Under the pieces are notes generated by a model. The model did not search any database. It was not told where the DNA came from and saw only the letters and a program-made list of their open reading frames with translations. Positions 20,452 to 29,516 of a DNA stretch of 64,000 nt are shown here, one piece after another. Numbering within the stretch: the first letter of the stretch is position 1; every line of letters begins with the position of its first letter. The position numbers and the translations under genes are program-made. This DNA is from Halomonas sp. (GTDB lineage: Bacteria > Pseudomonadota > Gammaproteobacteria > Pseudomonadales > Halomonadaceae), in assembly GCF_007625055.1 (NCBI RefSeq), contig NZ_VMQS01000001.1, positions 73,649 through 137,648 on the forward strand. Direction: 5' to 3'.

Positions 20452-20795
20452 TTGTCGAAATTAGCTTGATGATCGAAGGCGGAAGGTGATTTAAGCGACG
20501 CAGGCTGTAAATGCTTTTTCCAGAAACGGATTGTGCATCAGGGTTGCGACATACAAAAAAATAATTTCTTTAGTTTAGTTTTCTTGTATTTACTCATTGA
20601 TCTTATAATATGGGTAGACAGAAAATGATGTTATTGTTAAGCGATGTTTTCAGAGCAGCCTCTTTGTATCGGCTCGACGCGATTAGCAAACAACTAACAG
20701 CACTGCAGTTATACGTGAGCATTTGACTATTGCTCGAACAATTATTGATCGGTTCATTTTTTCATTCAGCCACTTCCAAGGAGATTTCCCGACTC
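20452..20795. other. 344-bp intergenic break between ftsQ and ftsA
   Basis: No credible gene, terminator or long repeat is visible. The middle (about 20555-20640) is clearly AT-rich against its surroundings and carries a consensus TATAAT box. In most gammaproteobacteria ftsQ and ftsA nearly touch. This region therefore probably gives ftsA-ftsZ a separate transcript. Confidence 0.6.
20604..20609 (+). promoter_or_regulatory. Candidate -10 box for ftsA-ftsZ transcription
   Basis: A perfect TATAAT lies in the AT-rich centre of the ftsQ-ftsA gap. The best -35 options (TTCTTG at 17 bp, or TTGTAT at 14 bp) are weak or badly spaced. A start here would give a leader of about 180 nt before ftsA. Confidence 0.45.
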
Positions 20796-22082
20796 ATGGC
20801 AGATACACCTAACGCTTCAGATATGGTGGTCGGGTTGGACATAGGTACGTCCAAGGTAGTGGCTATTGTCGGCAAGCCTACCGATGATGGCAGTATTGAG
20901 ATTGTGGGTATCGGGGCTCATCCATCGCGCGGCATGAAACGCGGTGTGGTTATTAATATAGAATCTACGGTTCAATCGATTCAACGGGCCGTTGAAGAAG
21001 CTGAATTAATGGCGGGTTGTGAAATACATTCAGTCTATGTGGGGGTGGCGGGTAGCCATATAAGCTCAATGAATTCTGATGGTGTGGTGGCCATCAAGGA
21101 GCGCGAGGTTACCTCTTCCGACATTGATCGAGTGATTGATTCAGCCCGCGCTCGAGCCATATCTGAAGGTCAGCGAGTCTTGCATGTACTGCCACAGGAA
21201 TTTGCCATAGACAATCAGGGTGGTGTCCGCGAACCGCTGGGCATGTCTGGTGTCAGGCTGGAGGCACAGGTTCATCTTGTGACAGCTGCCCTCAATGCGG
21301 TTCAGAACATCGAAAAATGTGTTCGACGCTGTGGTCTGGAAGTTGATGCCATCATCCTTGAACAGCTTGCCTCAAGCATGGCAGTGTTGACAGAAGACGA
21401 ACGTGAATTGGGTGTGTGTATGGTGGATATTGGTGGAGGTACCACGGATATGGCCATTTTTACTGAAGGCGCCATCCGTCATACCGCAGTGATTCCCATT
21501 GCCGGAGATCAGGTAACCAATGATATTGCCATGGCATTGCGGACACCGACCCAGCATGCAGAAGAAATCAAGGTCAAATATGCGTGCGCACTCACGCATT
21601 TGGCCTCTTGTGATGAAATGATCAAGGTGCCAAGCGTTGGTGACCGCCAATCCCGTGATCTGTCGCGACAATCATTGGCTGAGGTCGTCGAGCCACGCTA
21701 TGAAGAGTTGTTTACACTGGTGCGAGACGAACTGCGTCGCAGTGGTTATGAAGACATGGTGGCCGCAGGCATTGTCCTGACAGGCGGCACATCACGGATG
21801 GAAGGAGTGAGCGAACTTGCCGAAGAAATTTTTCATATGCCGGTAAGGATTGCTGCTCCGCAAAATGTTAAGGGTTTATCTGACGTAGTGCGCAACCCGA
21901 TTTATGCCACAGGGGTGGGGTTATTGCACTATGCTTTGCAGGAAGCGCGTCATGGCCAACGCTATGGGAGCGCAAGCAGTGATAGATCGACAGCTCGGCG
22001 CCAGAGTAGCTCTCGGCACGAATTGACAATCGATGTATCACCGCTGGCAAAAATCAAGGGCTGGTTTAAAGGAAATTTCTGA
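20796..22082 (+). CDS. ftsA: Cell division protein FtsA
   Basis: FtsA is an actin-like ATPase that anchors FtsZ to the inner membrane and recruits late division proteins. The phosphate-binding loop is [14 protein letters not shown]. The 1C subdomain follows, then [12 protein letters not shown] and [12 protein letters not shown]. The C-terminal amphipathic helix [12 protein letters not shown] is the membrane-targeting sequence. The ATG at 20796 lies 12 nt after AAGGAG, a slightly long spacing. An in-frame ATG 22 codons upstream adds residues not seen in FtsA. ftsZ starts 34 bp later. Confidence 0.95.
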   Translation: MADTPNASDMVVGLDIGTSKVVAIVGKPTDDGSIEIVGIGAHPSRGMKRGVVINIESTVQSIQRAVEEAELMAGCEIHSVYVGVAGSHISSMNSDGVVAIKEREVTSSDIDRVIDSARARAISEGQRVLHVLPQEFAIDNQGGVREPLGMSGVRLEAQVHLVTAALNAVQNIEKCVRRCGLEVDAIILEQLASSMAVLTEDERELGVCMVDIGGGTTDMAIFTEGAIRHTAVIPIAGDQVTNDIAMALRTPTQHAEEIKVKYACALTHLASCDEMIKVPSVGDRQSRDLSRQSLAEVVEPRYEELFTLVRDELRRSGYEDMVAAGIVLTGGTSRMEGVSELAEEIFHMPVRIAAPQNVKGLSDVVRNPIYATGVGLLHYALQEARHGQRYGSASSDRSTARRQSSSRHELTIDVSPLAKIKGWFKGNF

Positions 22083-22116
22083 CAGGATCGTATATACGAT
22101 TCAGGAGACGGGGCTT

Positions 22117-23289
22117 ATGTTCGAATTGGTAGATAGCGCACCCTCGAGCAGTGCGGTCATAAAAGTTGTTGGTGTTGGCGGTGGCGGCGGTAATGCTGTT
22201 AATCACATGGTGGAAAGCAGTATTGAAGGCGTGGAATTCATTTGTGCCAATACGGATGCCCAAGCACTTAAACGCGTCTCCGCCAAGACAGTCCTCCAGT
22301 TGGGTAGTGAAATCACCAAGGGGTTGGGGGCCGGCGCTAATCCTGATGTTGGCCGCCAAGCTGCCATGGAAGACCGCGAGCGTATTGCTGAACTGCTCGA
22401 TGGGGCCGATATGGTCTTTATCACTGCCGGCATGGGCGGTGGAACTGGAACCGGTGGAGCCCCTGTCGTCGCCCAGGTGGCCAAGGAGCTCGGTATACTG
22501 ACTGTTGCAGTTGTTACCCGGCCATTCCCGTTTGAAGGCCCCAAACGGATGCGTGCAGCAGAAGAGGGCATGAAAGAGCTCTCCGAGCACGTTGATTCCC
22601 TTATCACTATTCCCAATGAAAAGCTTCTCTCGGTGCTGGGCAAGAATGCCACCTTGCTGACTGCCTTCAGTGCTGCCAATGACGTGCTCTTAGGGGCAGT
22701 ACAAGGCATTGCTGAACTGATTACCAGTCCGGGTATTATTAACGTCGATTTTGCAGACGTACGTACCGTTATGTCTGAAATGGGCATGGCGATGATGGGT
22801 ACCGGCGGTGCAACAGGTGAAAGCCGTGCCAGAGAGGCCGCGGAGAAAGCTATCCGTAGCCCACTGCTGGAAGATATCGACCTTCATGGTGCCCGCGGTA
22901 TCCTGGTTAACATTACCGCAGGCCCTGATCTTTCCATTGGCGAGTTCAACGATGTGGGGGCTACTGTTCAGGAGTTTGCTTCCCAGGAAGCTACGATTGT
23001 TGTTGGTACGTCGATTGATATGGAAATGACCGACGAGCTTCGGGTGACGGTCGTTGCAGCTGGTCTTGACAATAATAAAGCCAAGGCACCCCCCGCGCGG
23101 GAAGCACTGCGTCGCACGGCCGCCGATGCCGCAGACTATCGTAAACTTCAGCAACCTACCGTTATGCGCCAGCAACAAGCGGCGCGTTCCGAGGAATCAG
23201 AGCAGCAGCCTCGTACTGAAAAACGTCGTGCTCCCGAAGCTGATGATTATCTGGATATTCCCGCTTTTCTGCGCCGCCAGGCCGATTAA
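22117..23289 (+). CDS. ftsZ: Cell division protein FtsZ
   Basis: FtsZ is the tubulin-like GTPase that forms the division ring. [13 protein letters not shown] starts the GTP-binding domain, [15 protein letters not shown] is the tubulin signature, and NVDFADVRT is the catalytic T7 loop. A variable linker of about 60 residues, rich in Gln, Arg and Glu, leads to the conserved C-terminal peptide [12 protein letters not shown]. That peptide binds FtsA and ZipA. AGGAG nine bases upstream selects the start; 390 aa is normal. Confidence 0.97.
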   Translation: MFELVDSAPSSSAVIKVVGVGGGGGNAVNHMVESSIEGVEFICANTDAQALKRVSAKTVLQLGSEITKGLGAGANPDVGRQAAMEDRERIAELLDGADMVFITAGMGGGTGTGGAPVVAQVAKELGILTVAVVTRPFPFEGPKRMRAAEEGMKELSEHVDSLITIPNEKLLSVLGKNATLLTAFSAANDVLLGAVQGIAELITSPGIINVDFADVRTVMSEMGMAMMGTGGATGESRAREAAEKAIRSPLLEDIDLHGARGILVNITAGPDLSIGEFNDVGATVQEFASQEATIVVGTSIDMEMTDELRVTVVAAGLDNNKAKAPPAREALRRTAADAADYRKLQQPTVMRQQQAARSEESEQQPRTEKRRAPEADDYLDIPAFLRRQAD

Positions 23290-23353
23290 GCCTCAACATG
23301 AGTGTCATCTAGGCAGCAAGCGTCGTTTTCAATTAGTTAAAACGTACGTTTGC

Positions 23354-23362
23354 TGCTAAAAT
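23354..23362 (+). promoter_or_regulatory. Candidate extended -10 promoter for lpxC
   Basis: TGCTAAAAT (TGn plus TAAAAT) lies in the 200-bp ftsZ-lpxC gap. The -35 region is poor, as is common for extended -10 promoters. It would give lpxC a leader of about 120 nt and a transcript independent of ftsZ. No terminator is visible after ftsZ. Confidence 0.4.
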
Positions 23363-23489
23363 GAACGCTGTTCGATTACTGTTGCCTTGTCTTTCTTCCA
23401 TGTCAGATTTCCATGACCAGCCTTCATGTCGCAGCAGTTCTCCATCAATCATCTGTCTTTCATAAATAATTAGAGTATGACCACTGACC

Positions 23490-24401
23490 ATGATCAAACA
23501 ACGCACCCTGCAGAACGTTATTCGTGCCACTGGAGTGGGTCTGCACTCCGGTAAAAAGGTCAACATGGCGTTGCGTCCTGCTCCCGTTGATACGGGAATT
23601 ATTTTTGTCAGAACGGATATTGAACCTGCTGTAGAAATTCCCGCGCGTGCCAATCTGGTAGAAGACACCATGCTGTGTACGGCGCTTTCCTTTGAAGGCG
23701 TGAAAGTGGCAACGGTAGAGCACTTGATGTCAGCTCTGGCTGGGTTGGGTATTGATAACGCTTACATTGATGTCAACGCACCTGAAGTGCCGATCATGGA
23801 TGGCAGTGCCAGCCCATTCGTATTTCTCATTCAGTCTGCAGGTATCATGGAGCAGCCGGCAGCCAAGAAATTCATGCGTATCAAACGCCCGGTGTCCGTG
23901 GTTGAAGACGATAAGGAAGCCCATTTTCTGCCTCATCAAGGCTTCAAGGTATCGTTTTCCATCGATTTTGATCATCCTGCTTTTGATCGTCAGAACCAGA
24001 CCACACGGATTGACTTTTCCACCACTTCTTTTGTCAAAGAGGTCTCCCGGGCGCGGACATTTGGCTTCATGCGCGATATTGAATTCTTGCGTTCGAACAA
24101 CCTTGCGCTGGGAGGTAGCCTGGAAAATGCTATCGTTGTTGATGACTATCGCATCGTCAACGAGGGCGGTTTGCGCTACGACGACGAGTTTGTCAAGCAC
24201 AAGGTGCTGGATGCCATTGGCGACCTTTACCAGTTGGGTTACAGTCTGATCGGTGAGTTTCGTGGCGTAAAATCAGGCCATGCGTTGAATAATCAGCTAT
24301 GCCGTGAATTGCTGGCACAGCCTGATGCCTATGAAATCGTCACCTTTGAAGAAGCATCATCAGTGGCGCCGATTTCGTATTCAGCGCCGGCAATGGCTTA
24401 A
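23490..24401 (+). CDS. lpxC: UDP-3-O-acyl-N-acetylglucosamine deacetylase LpxC
   Basis: LpxC is the zinc deacetylase of the committed step of lipid A synthesis. The metal ligands are all present: His78 (TVEHLMSAL), His237 and Asp241 ([10 protein letters not shown]). The catalytic His264 lies in KSGHALNN. The 303 aa length matches the family. No strong ribosome site is seen before the ATG, but the N-terminus [18 protein letters not shown] fits perfectly. In E. coli LpxC is controlled mainly by FtsH proteolysis. A terminator follows the stop. Confidence 0.96.
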   Translation: MIKQRTLQNVIRATGVGLHSGKKVNMALRPAPVDTGIIFVRTDIEPAVEIPARANLVEDTMLCTALSFEGVKVATVEHLMSALAGLGIDNAYIDVNAPEVPIMDGSASPFVFLIQSAGIMEQPAAKKFMRIKRPVSVVEDDKEAHFLPHQGFKVSFSIDFDHPAFDRQNQTTRIDFSTTSFVKEVSRARTFGFMRDIEFLRSNNLALGGSLENAIVVDDYRIVNEGGLRYDDEFVKHKVLDAIGDLYQLGYSLIGEFRGVKSGHALNNQLCRELLAQPDAYEIVTFEEASSVAPISYSAPAMA

Positions 24402-24442
24402 CCTAGAAGGTGAGGTTCCCAGGGCTTTGAATCGTTATGTCT

Positions 24443-24467
24443 AAAGCACCGCCTTGGCGGTGCTTTT
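24443..24467. terminator. Bidirectional terminator between lpxC and dciA
   Basis: A perfect 8-bp AGCACCGC/GCGGTGCT stem with a CTTG tetraloop is flanked by A and T runs. It ends lpxC transcription. It also overlaps the stop codon of dciA on the other strand, so it can serve both genes. Confidence 0.85.
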
Positions 24468-24924
24468 AACGTTTTCTGGCATGCGATGCCAATCTGCTCA
24501 GAGCGTCTTTGAGTGCCGGGTCACCGGTCTCTTGTGCACAGGCCGCCAGGGTTTCGCCAGCATCTTTAGAGAGCTCGCGGGTGTTACGCTCAGGTACCTT
24601 GACGGGATGAACCGGTCGTACCTTGAATACCAATGCGCTAACGCCCTCGAACCCTGGTAGCTGGTGCAGTAGCCTCAACAGATTTGACTGCTCAAAGCGT
24701 AACCAGGTTATCCAGCTGGCCTGGCTACTGATGATGGTCAATTTTCCCTGACGAAATCCGCCCACATAAACATGTGCGCGCATTTCTTGCGGCAGATGAG
24801 CTCTGACATGGCGCTGCGCCTGGTCAATCAGACGCGATTGGCGAATCAGGAGGCTGGCACCGCTGCGTTGTTCGAGGAGTTTCCCGATGGGCTGTGCTCG
24901 CGAACGCTTAACCTTTATACTCAT
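24466..24924 (-). CDS. dciA: DUF721 protein, probable DciA (DnaB-helicase operator)
   Basis: The 152-residue protein fits the DUF721/DciA family, which helps load the replicative helicase DnaB in bacteria without DnaC. It is basic at the N-terminus. A KH-like core follows (RAHVYVGGFRQGKLTIISSQASWITWLRFEQSNLL, given as positions of about 50-85), then a tail of low conservation. I start it at ATG 24924; an upstream in-frame TTG adds nine basic residues. A DUF721 gene beside lpxC and secA is typical of Pseudomonas-like genomes. It diverges from the small ORF before secA. Confidence 0.85.
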   Translation of the reverse strand: MSIKVKRSRAQPIGKLLEQRSGASLLIRQSRLIDQAQRHVRAHLPQEMRAHVYVGGFRQGKLTIISSQASWITWLRFEQSNLLRLLHQLPGFEGVSALVFKVRPVHPVKVPERNTRELSKDAGETLAACAQETGDPALKDALSRLASHARKR

Positions 24925-25027
24925 GCGCTTGGCTCTTCGGCTGATCCTCAAATGGGCGTTTGGGGAGGAAACATGATGTTTGCCGTTTAAAAATAAAGCC
25001 TAACACGCTCAGGAGTTTAGCCACAGC

Positions 25028-25399
25028 ATGTCTTTGCCATCTTTATCGCGACCTTTGTCAGAGCGCCGTTCACGTCGCCATGGGGTTGCGCGATGGTGGT
25101 TGGCAGGCCTCTTGGTGGGCTGTCTGCTGCCGGCTACCTTTTCCCCGGTTGATGTCACGCGCAGCGGCGAGCGCAGCGCTTGTGTGGTGTTATTTGTGCC
25201 CGCGGTGTTGAGAGCCCACTCCCGCCATATTGCCTGGGTGCGGCGGGTTTATCAGCGCTGGCTGGGTAGTGCGCCACCCGACGCGGATGTTCAAGTGACG
25301 TCTGGAAAACGATCCGGTGTCATTATTGTATGGTTGGTAGCCGCTCAAGATGTTTTCACGCGTCGTGGTCCACCGTCCAATCGACGTCAGACAATATGA
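25028..25399 (+). CDS. Small exported-type protein at the secM locus; candidate SecM-like arrest peptide
   Basis: I do not recognise a described family. The 123-residue product has an Arg-rich N-terminus (about 1-23), one hydrophobic stretch WWLAGLLVGCLLPATF (23-38) like a signal sequence, and a middle part without clear features. The C-terminus has VWLVAAQ (101-107) and RRGPP (112-116), ending seven residues later. E. coli SecM, in the same lpxC-x-secA slot, stalls ribosomes with FxxxxWIxxxxGIRAGP. Shared here are VW[IL]xxAQ and RxGP, with two extra residues between them. R-x-G/P-P also occurs in other arrest peptides. LVGC could be read as a lipobox. AGGAG lies 12 nt before the ATG. Being a real gene is likely; arrest is inference. 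Confidence 0.7.
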   Translation: MSLPSLSRPLSERRSRRHGVARWWLAGLLVGCLLPATFSPVDVTRSGERSACVVLFVPAVLRAHSRHIAWVRRVYQRWLGSAPPDADVQVTSGKRSGVIIVWLVAAQDVFTRRGPPSNRRQTI

Positions 25400-25453
25400 T
25401 CCTGGTAACATCATTTCTATTAGGCTCCTTGAGCTAAGCTACGTCAATTGGAC
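25375..25453 (+). promoter_or_regulatory. Predicted mRNA hairpin that would hide the secA ribosome-binding site
   Basis: Bases 25375-25387 (GTCCAATCGACGT, inside the small ORF just after its RRGPP codons) pair with 25441-25453 (ACGTCAATTGGAC). Twelve of thirteen positions pair; the exception is one C-A mismatch. The 3' arm contains GGA at 25450-25452, the only Shine-Dalgarno-like bases at proper distance from the secA ATG (25459). The 53-nt loop holds the small ORF's stop codon and a smaller hairpin at 25420-25437 (seven pairs, one bulge). A ribosome stalled at Gly114-Pro115 would cover roughly to 25382 and open the stem. Confidence 0.65.
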
Positions 25454-25458
25454 AGTTC

Positions 25459-28206
25459 ATGATTAATAATTTATTGCGCAAGGTGGTCGGTTCGAAAAAC
25501 GACCGTGAAGTTAAACGAATGCACAAAAGTGTTCATCATATCAATGCTTTCGAGGCAGAGCTTGAAGGGTTGAATGATGATGAACTGCAGGAAAAAACGC
25601 CCCAGCTGCGTCAGCGCCTGAACGACGGCGAGCCACTGGACAGCTTGCTGCCAACGGCATTTGCCGTGGTTCGCGAAGCCAGCAAGCGCGTGATGGGAAT
25701 GCGCCATTTTGATGTGCAGATGGTGGGCGGTATGACGCTGCACCGTGGGCGCATTGCGGAAATGAAGACAGGCGAAGGTAAGACCCTCGTCGCAACCCTG
25801 GCGGTGTATCTCAACGCCTTGCCTGCCAAGGGTGTGCACGTCGTCACTGTCAACGATTACCTGGCCCGCCGGGATGCCGAGTGGATGCGGCCCTTGTACG
25901 AGTTTCTGGGGCTTTCCGTCGGGGTGATCTTTGCAGGGCAGACCAGCACGGAAAAGCGTCACGCCTATCAGTGCGACATTACCTATGGCACCAACAATGA
26001 ATTTGGCTTTGATTACCTGCGCGACAATATGGCCTTCTCGCTGGATGACAAGGTTCAACGCGGACTGCATTACGCGATTGTCGATGAAGTTGACTCCATC
26101 CTGATTGACGAGGCACGGACGCCGCTGATCATATCCGGTGCTGTGGACGAAAACACGGACCTGTACGGCGTTGTCAACCGCCTTGCCCAGCAGTTGGAAG
26201 CCGGTGAGGAAATGGAGGATGAAGAAGCCACGGTTACAGGCGATTTCCTGCTGGATGAAAAACAGAAGCAGGTTGAATTGACCGAGCAGGGCCATAACAA
26301 GGTAGAGGACCTGATGCGCTCGGAAGGCCTGCTGGGTGAAGGCGAGTCCCTCTATGCGGCCCAGAATCTTAACCTGCTGCAGCATATGCATTCTGCCCTG
26401 CGGGCCAGGCACCTGTATCACCGCGATGTGGATTACATTGTCAATGAAGGGCAAGTAGTGATCGTTGACGAGCATACAGGCCGCTCCATGCCCGGGCGTC
26501 GTTGGTCTGAAGGCTTGCACCAGGCCGTGGAGGCCAAGGAAGGCGTTACTGTCCAGCGTGAAAGCCAGACGCTGGCATCGACTACCTTCCAGAACTATTT
26601 CCGTCTGTATGAAAAACTGGCCGGTATGACGGGCACGGCCGATACCGAGGCCTTTGAGTTTCGTCAGATTTATGGTCTGGACGTTATCGTGATCCCGACC
26701 AACCGTCCACTGGTCCGTAAAGACCTTAATGACCTGGTGTTCTTGAGTGCTGAAGAAAAATTTGAAGCCATCATCAAGGATGTCAAGGCGGAAACAGAAG
26801 CCGGCCGCCCTGTGCTGGTGGGCACTGCCTCGATTGAAACATCGGAATACCTGGCAGGTCTGATGCGTGAGGCGAAGCTCGACTTTAACGTACTTAACGC
26901 CAAACAGCATCAGAGTGAAGCTGAAATCATTTCCCAGGCAGGTCGCCCCGGAGCGATTACCATTGCTACCAATATGGCCGGGCGGGGGACCGACATCATG
27001 CTGGGCGGTAACTGGGAAGCGGAAGCCGCCAGACTTGAAAACCCATCTGAGGCTGAGATAGAGGCACTCAAGGCTGAATGGCAGAAGCGCCACGATGCTG
27101 TCCTGGATGCCGGTGGCCTTCACGTTGTCGGTTCTGAGCGTCACGAATCCAGGCGTATCGATAACCAGTTACGCGGCCGCGCTGGGCGTCAGGGAGACCC
27201 TGGTTCAACGCGCTTTTTCCTGTCGCTGGAAGATAGCCTGATGCGCCTGTTCGGTTCTGATCGGGTCAAGCGCCTGATGCAGGCACTGGGTCTTGAGCAC
27301 GGCGAGGCCATCGAACACAAGATGGTTTCCAATGCTGTTGAACGTGCACAGAAAAAGGTCGAGGGGCGCAACTTTGATATTCGTAAGCAGCTGCTTGAAT
27401 ATGATGACGTGGCCAATGACCAGCGCCGCGTAATCTATGAGCAGCGTAATGAGATTCTTGCCGCGGATGAAGTCGCCGAGGCGGTCGTCGGCATCCGTGA
27501 AGAGGTCATGGACGAGGCGGTCAGCCAGTTTGTGCCGCCTCAGAGTCTGGCGGAACAGTGGGACCTGCCGGGTCTTGAGGTGCATCTCAAGACCGAGTTC
27601 AATCTTGACGCGCCCGTGGTGGCGTGGGCCAAGGAAGACCAGCGCCTCAGTGAAGAAAAGCTTCGCGAGCGTCTGCAGGCCATGCATCAACAAGCCTACG
27701 CCGCCAAGGTGGAGGCTGCGGGTGAAAGCCTGATCCGGCGCTTTGAAAAGCAGGTTATGCTGCAGGTGCTGGATACCCGCTGGAAAGAACACCTGCAGTC
27801 CATGGATCATCTGCGTCGAGGGATTCATCTGCGCGGCTATGCGCAAAAAAATCCCAAGCAGGAATATAAGCGTGAGTCTTTTGAGCTGTTTCAAGGTCTG
27901 CTGACCAACATCAAGGCGGATGTCACTCGTATCCTTAGCCACGTTCAGGTGCGCCAGCCAGAAGAAGTCGATGCGCTGGAACAACAGCGGCGTGAGGCGC
28001 TGGCCCGTGAACAGGCCTCAGCCGCCAGCCGTCACGATGAGCCCACGGAGGCCCAGGCGCCAGAGGCCGAAGGAAATGAAGCGCCTGTGCCGCCGGGCGC
28101 CGATGGTCGTCCGGTACGCCGTGAAGGGCCCAAGGTCGGGCGCAATGATCCCTGCCCCTGCGGGTCCGGAAAAAAATATAAGCAGTGCTGTGGCAAGCTT
28201 GATTAG
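25459..28206 (+). CDS. secA: Preprotein translocase ATPase SecA
   Basis: SecA is the motor that drives proteins through SecYEG. Walker A is at 103-109 (KTGEGKT). [14 protein letters not shown] carries the DEAD-like Walker B, and the second helicase half has [16 protein letters not shown] and [13 protein letters not shown]. The C-terminal tail ends with the zinc and SecB-binding motif [13 protein letters not shown]. The length is 915 aa. The ribosome site is very weak (GGA), so efficient translation may depend on the upstream ORF. It lies 59 bp after that ORF. Confidence 0.97.
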   Translation: MINNLLRKVVGSKNDREVKRMHKSVHHINAFEAELEGLNDDELQEKTPQLRQRLNDGEPLDSLLPTAFAVVREASKRVMGMRHFDVQMVGGMTLHRGRIAEMKTGEGKTLVATLAVYLNALPAKGVHVVTVNDYLARRDAEWMRPLYEFLGLSVGVIFAGQTSTEKRHAYQCDITYGTNNEFGFDYLRDNMAFSLDDKVQRGLHYAIVDEVDSILIDEARTPLIISGAVDENTDLYGVVNRLAQQLEAGEEMEDEEATVTGDFLLDEKQKQVELTEQGHNKVEDLMRSEGLLGEGESLYAAQNLNLLQHMHSALRARHLYHRDVDYIVNEGQVVIVDEHTGRSMPGRRWSEGLHQAVEAKEGVTVQRESQTLASTTFQNYFRLYEKLAGMTGTADTEAFEFRQIYGLDVIVIPTNRPLVRKDLNDLVFLSAEEKFEAIIKDVKAETEAGRPVLVGTASIETSEYLAGLMREAKLDFNVLNAKQHQSEAEIISQAGRPGAITIATNMAGRGTDIMLGGNWEAEAARLENPSEAEIEALKAEWQKRHDAVLDAGGLHVVGSERHESRRIDNQLRGRAGRQGDPGSTRFFLSLEDSLMRLFGSDRVKRLMQALGLEHGEAIEHKMVSNAVERAQKKVEGRNFDIRKQLLEYDDVANDQRRVIYEQRNEILAADEVAEAVVGIREEVMDEAVSQFVPPQSLAEQWDLPGLEVHLKTEFNLDAPVVAWAKEDQRLSEEKLRERLQAMHQQAYAAKVEAAGESLIRRFEKQVMLQVLDTRWKEHLQSMDHLRRGIHLRGYAQKNPKQEYKRESFELFQGLLTNIKADVTRILSHVQVRQPEEVDALEQQRREALAREQASAASRHDEPTEAQAPEAEGNEAPVPPGADGRPVRREGPKVGRNDPCPCGSGKKYKQCCGKLD

Positions 28207-28243
28207 TCAGCGTTGAGTCCATCAAAGGTAGAGGGTAATCAGC

Positions 28244-29473
28244 ATGGCAGTAGGAGTTGTGCCTTTTCCGGCCATGCCCCGGATTGAAGGGGTGTGCCTG
28301 GGTAGTGCCATGGCAGGCATTAAAACAGCCGGCCGCCGGGATCTGGTGGTGATAGAACTGCCTGAAACCGTGACGATGGCGGGCGTGTTTACACTTAACG
28401 CCTTCTGTGCCGCACCGGTGCATGTGGCCAAGGCTCACCTTGGCAAGTGTCTGGAAAATCATCAGGCGCCACGTTACTGGCTGATCAATACCGGTAACGC
28501 CAATGCGGGAACAGGCGAGCAGGGGATGGTAGATGCCAGGCAGTCGTGCGTTGCCCTGGCAGACGCCGCCGGAGTGCCGGTGGAAAGTGTCCTGCCTTTT
28601 TCAACCGGGGTGATCGGTGAGCCCTTGCCGATGGAGAAGCTGCTTGACGGCATCCCTGCTGCCTTTGCGGCCCGCCATGAGCATGCGGATGCCTGGGAAC
28701 AGGCCGGTGAAGGTATTCTGACCACGGATACGCGTCCCAAGGGAGCCAGTATCGTGGTGAACATCGGCGATCAGCAAGTGACCATCAACGGGATTGCCAA
28801 AGGTTCCGGCATGATTCGGCCCAATATGGCCACCATGTTGGGGTTTGTGGTCACCGATGCCAGTATTGAGCAGCCACTTCTGGACCAGTTGTTGCGTGAG
28901 ACGACCGAGCGGTCGTTTAACTGCATTACTATCGATAGCGATACCTCGACCAATGACGCCTGCATGCTGGCGGCGACCGGTCAGGGAGCCGTGGTGGCAA
29001 CCGAGGACGAGATTGCTATTTTCCGCAATGGTCTGCAGAGAGTCATGACCGAGCTTGCTCAGGCGATAGTGCGCGATGGTGAAGGGGCAACCAAGTTTGT
29101 CACGCTGCAAGTGGAGAATGCCCGCTCACGTCAGGAGGCACTGGATGTCGCCTTCACGGTGGCTCATTCCCCTCTGGTCAAAACCGCCTTATACGCCTCT
29201 GATGCCAACTGGGGGCGGATTTTGGCCGCAGTTGGCCGTGCGCCAGTAGAAGCGTTTGACGTGAACCGTGTCGTCATAGCACTGGATGAAGTGAGGTTGG
29301 TGGAGCAGGGTGGCCGTGCGCCAAGCTACACCGAAGCGGCAGGGAGCGCGGTGATGGCCCGCGAGGAAATCACGATAAGGATTGATCTTGATCGCGGAGA
29401 AGAGAGTGCCACTGTCTGGACGACAGACCTCTCGCATGACTATGTATCGATTAACGCCGATTATCGCAGCTAG
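28244..29473 (+). CDS. argJ: Bifunctional ornithine acetyltransferase / N-acetylglutamate synthase ArgJ
   Basis: ArgJ recycles the acetyl group in arginine synthesis by moving it from N-acetylornithine to glutamate. Many members also use acetyl-CoA. The precursor cleaves itself between Ala196 and Thr197 in MATMLG to give alpha and beta chains; the new N-terminal Thr is the nucleophile. NTGNANAGTG, PFSTGVIGE and DANWGRI are other conserved parts. GAGGG precedes the ATG. It lies 37 bp after secA, a neighbourhood also seen in Pseudomonas. Whether it is bifunctional cannot be read from sequence alone. Confidence 0.94.
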   Translation: MAVGVVPFPAMPRIEGVCLGSAMAGIKTAGRRDLVVIELPETVTMAGVFTLNAFCAAPVHVAKAHLGKCLENHQAPRYWLINTGNANAGTGEQGMVDARQSCVALADAAGVPVESVLPFSTGVIGEPLPMEKLLDGIPAAFAARHEHADAWEQAGEGILTTDTRPKGASIVVNIGDQQVTINGIAKGSGMIRPNMATMLGFVVTDASIEQPLLDQLLRETTERSFNCITIDSDTSTNDACMLAATGQGAVVATEDEIAIFRNGLQRVMTELAQAIVRDGEGATKFVTLQVENARSRQEALDVAFTVAHSPLVKTALYASDANWGRILAAVGRAPVEAFDVNRVVIALDEVRLVEQGGRAPSYTEAAGSAVMAREEITIRIDLDRGEESATVWTTDLSHDYVSINADYRS

Positions 29474-29516
29474 CCTTGAACGCTGGCAGGTGAGCAAAAC
29501 AGTGGGTACTGACGCA

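Noticed and set aside
25050-25125. Reading the small pre-secA ORF as a lipoprotein (LVGC)
   Set aside because: The hydrophobic stretch before the Cys is only about nine residues and it continues past the Cys, which fits an ordinary signal sequence better. It is not excluded.
24960-25211. A TTG-started frame overlapping the small ORF before secA
   Set aside because: It gives a Cys/Trp-rich product without signal or motif and has no ribosome site. The competing frame has AGGAG, a signal-like N-terminus and the arrest-like C-terminus.
25471-27144. A 557-codon open frame antisense to secA
   Set aside because: The secA frame is conserved over its whole length. The antisense product has no domain pattern and its openness follows from codon bias.
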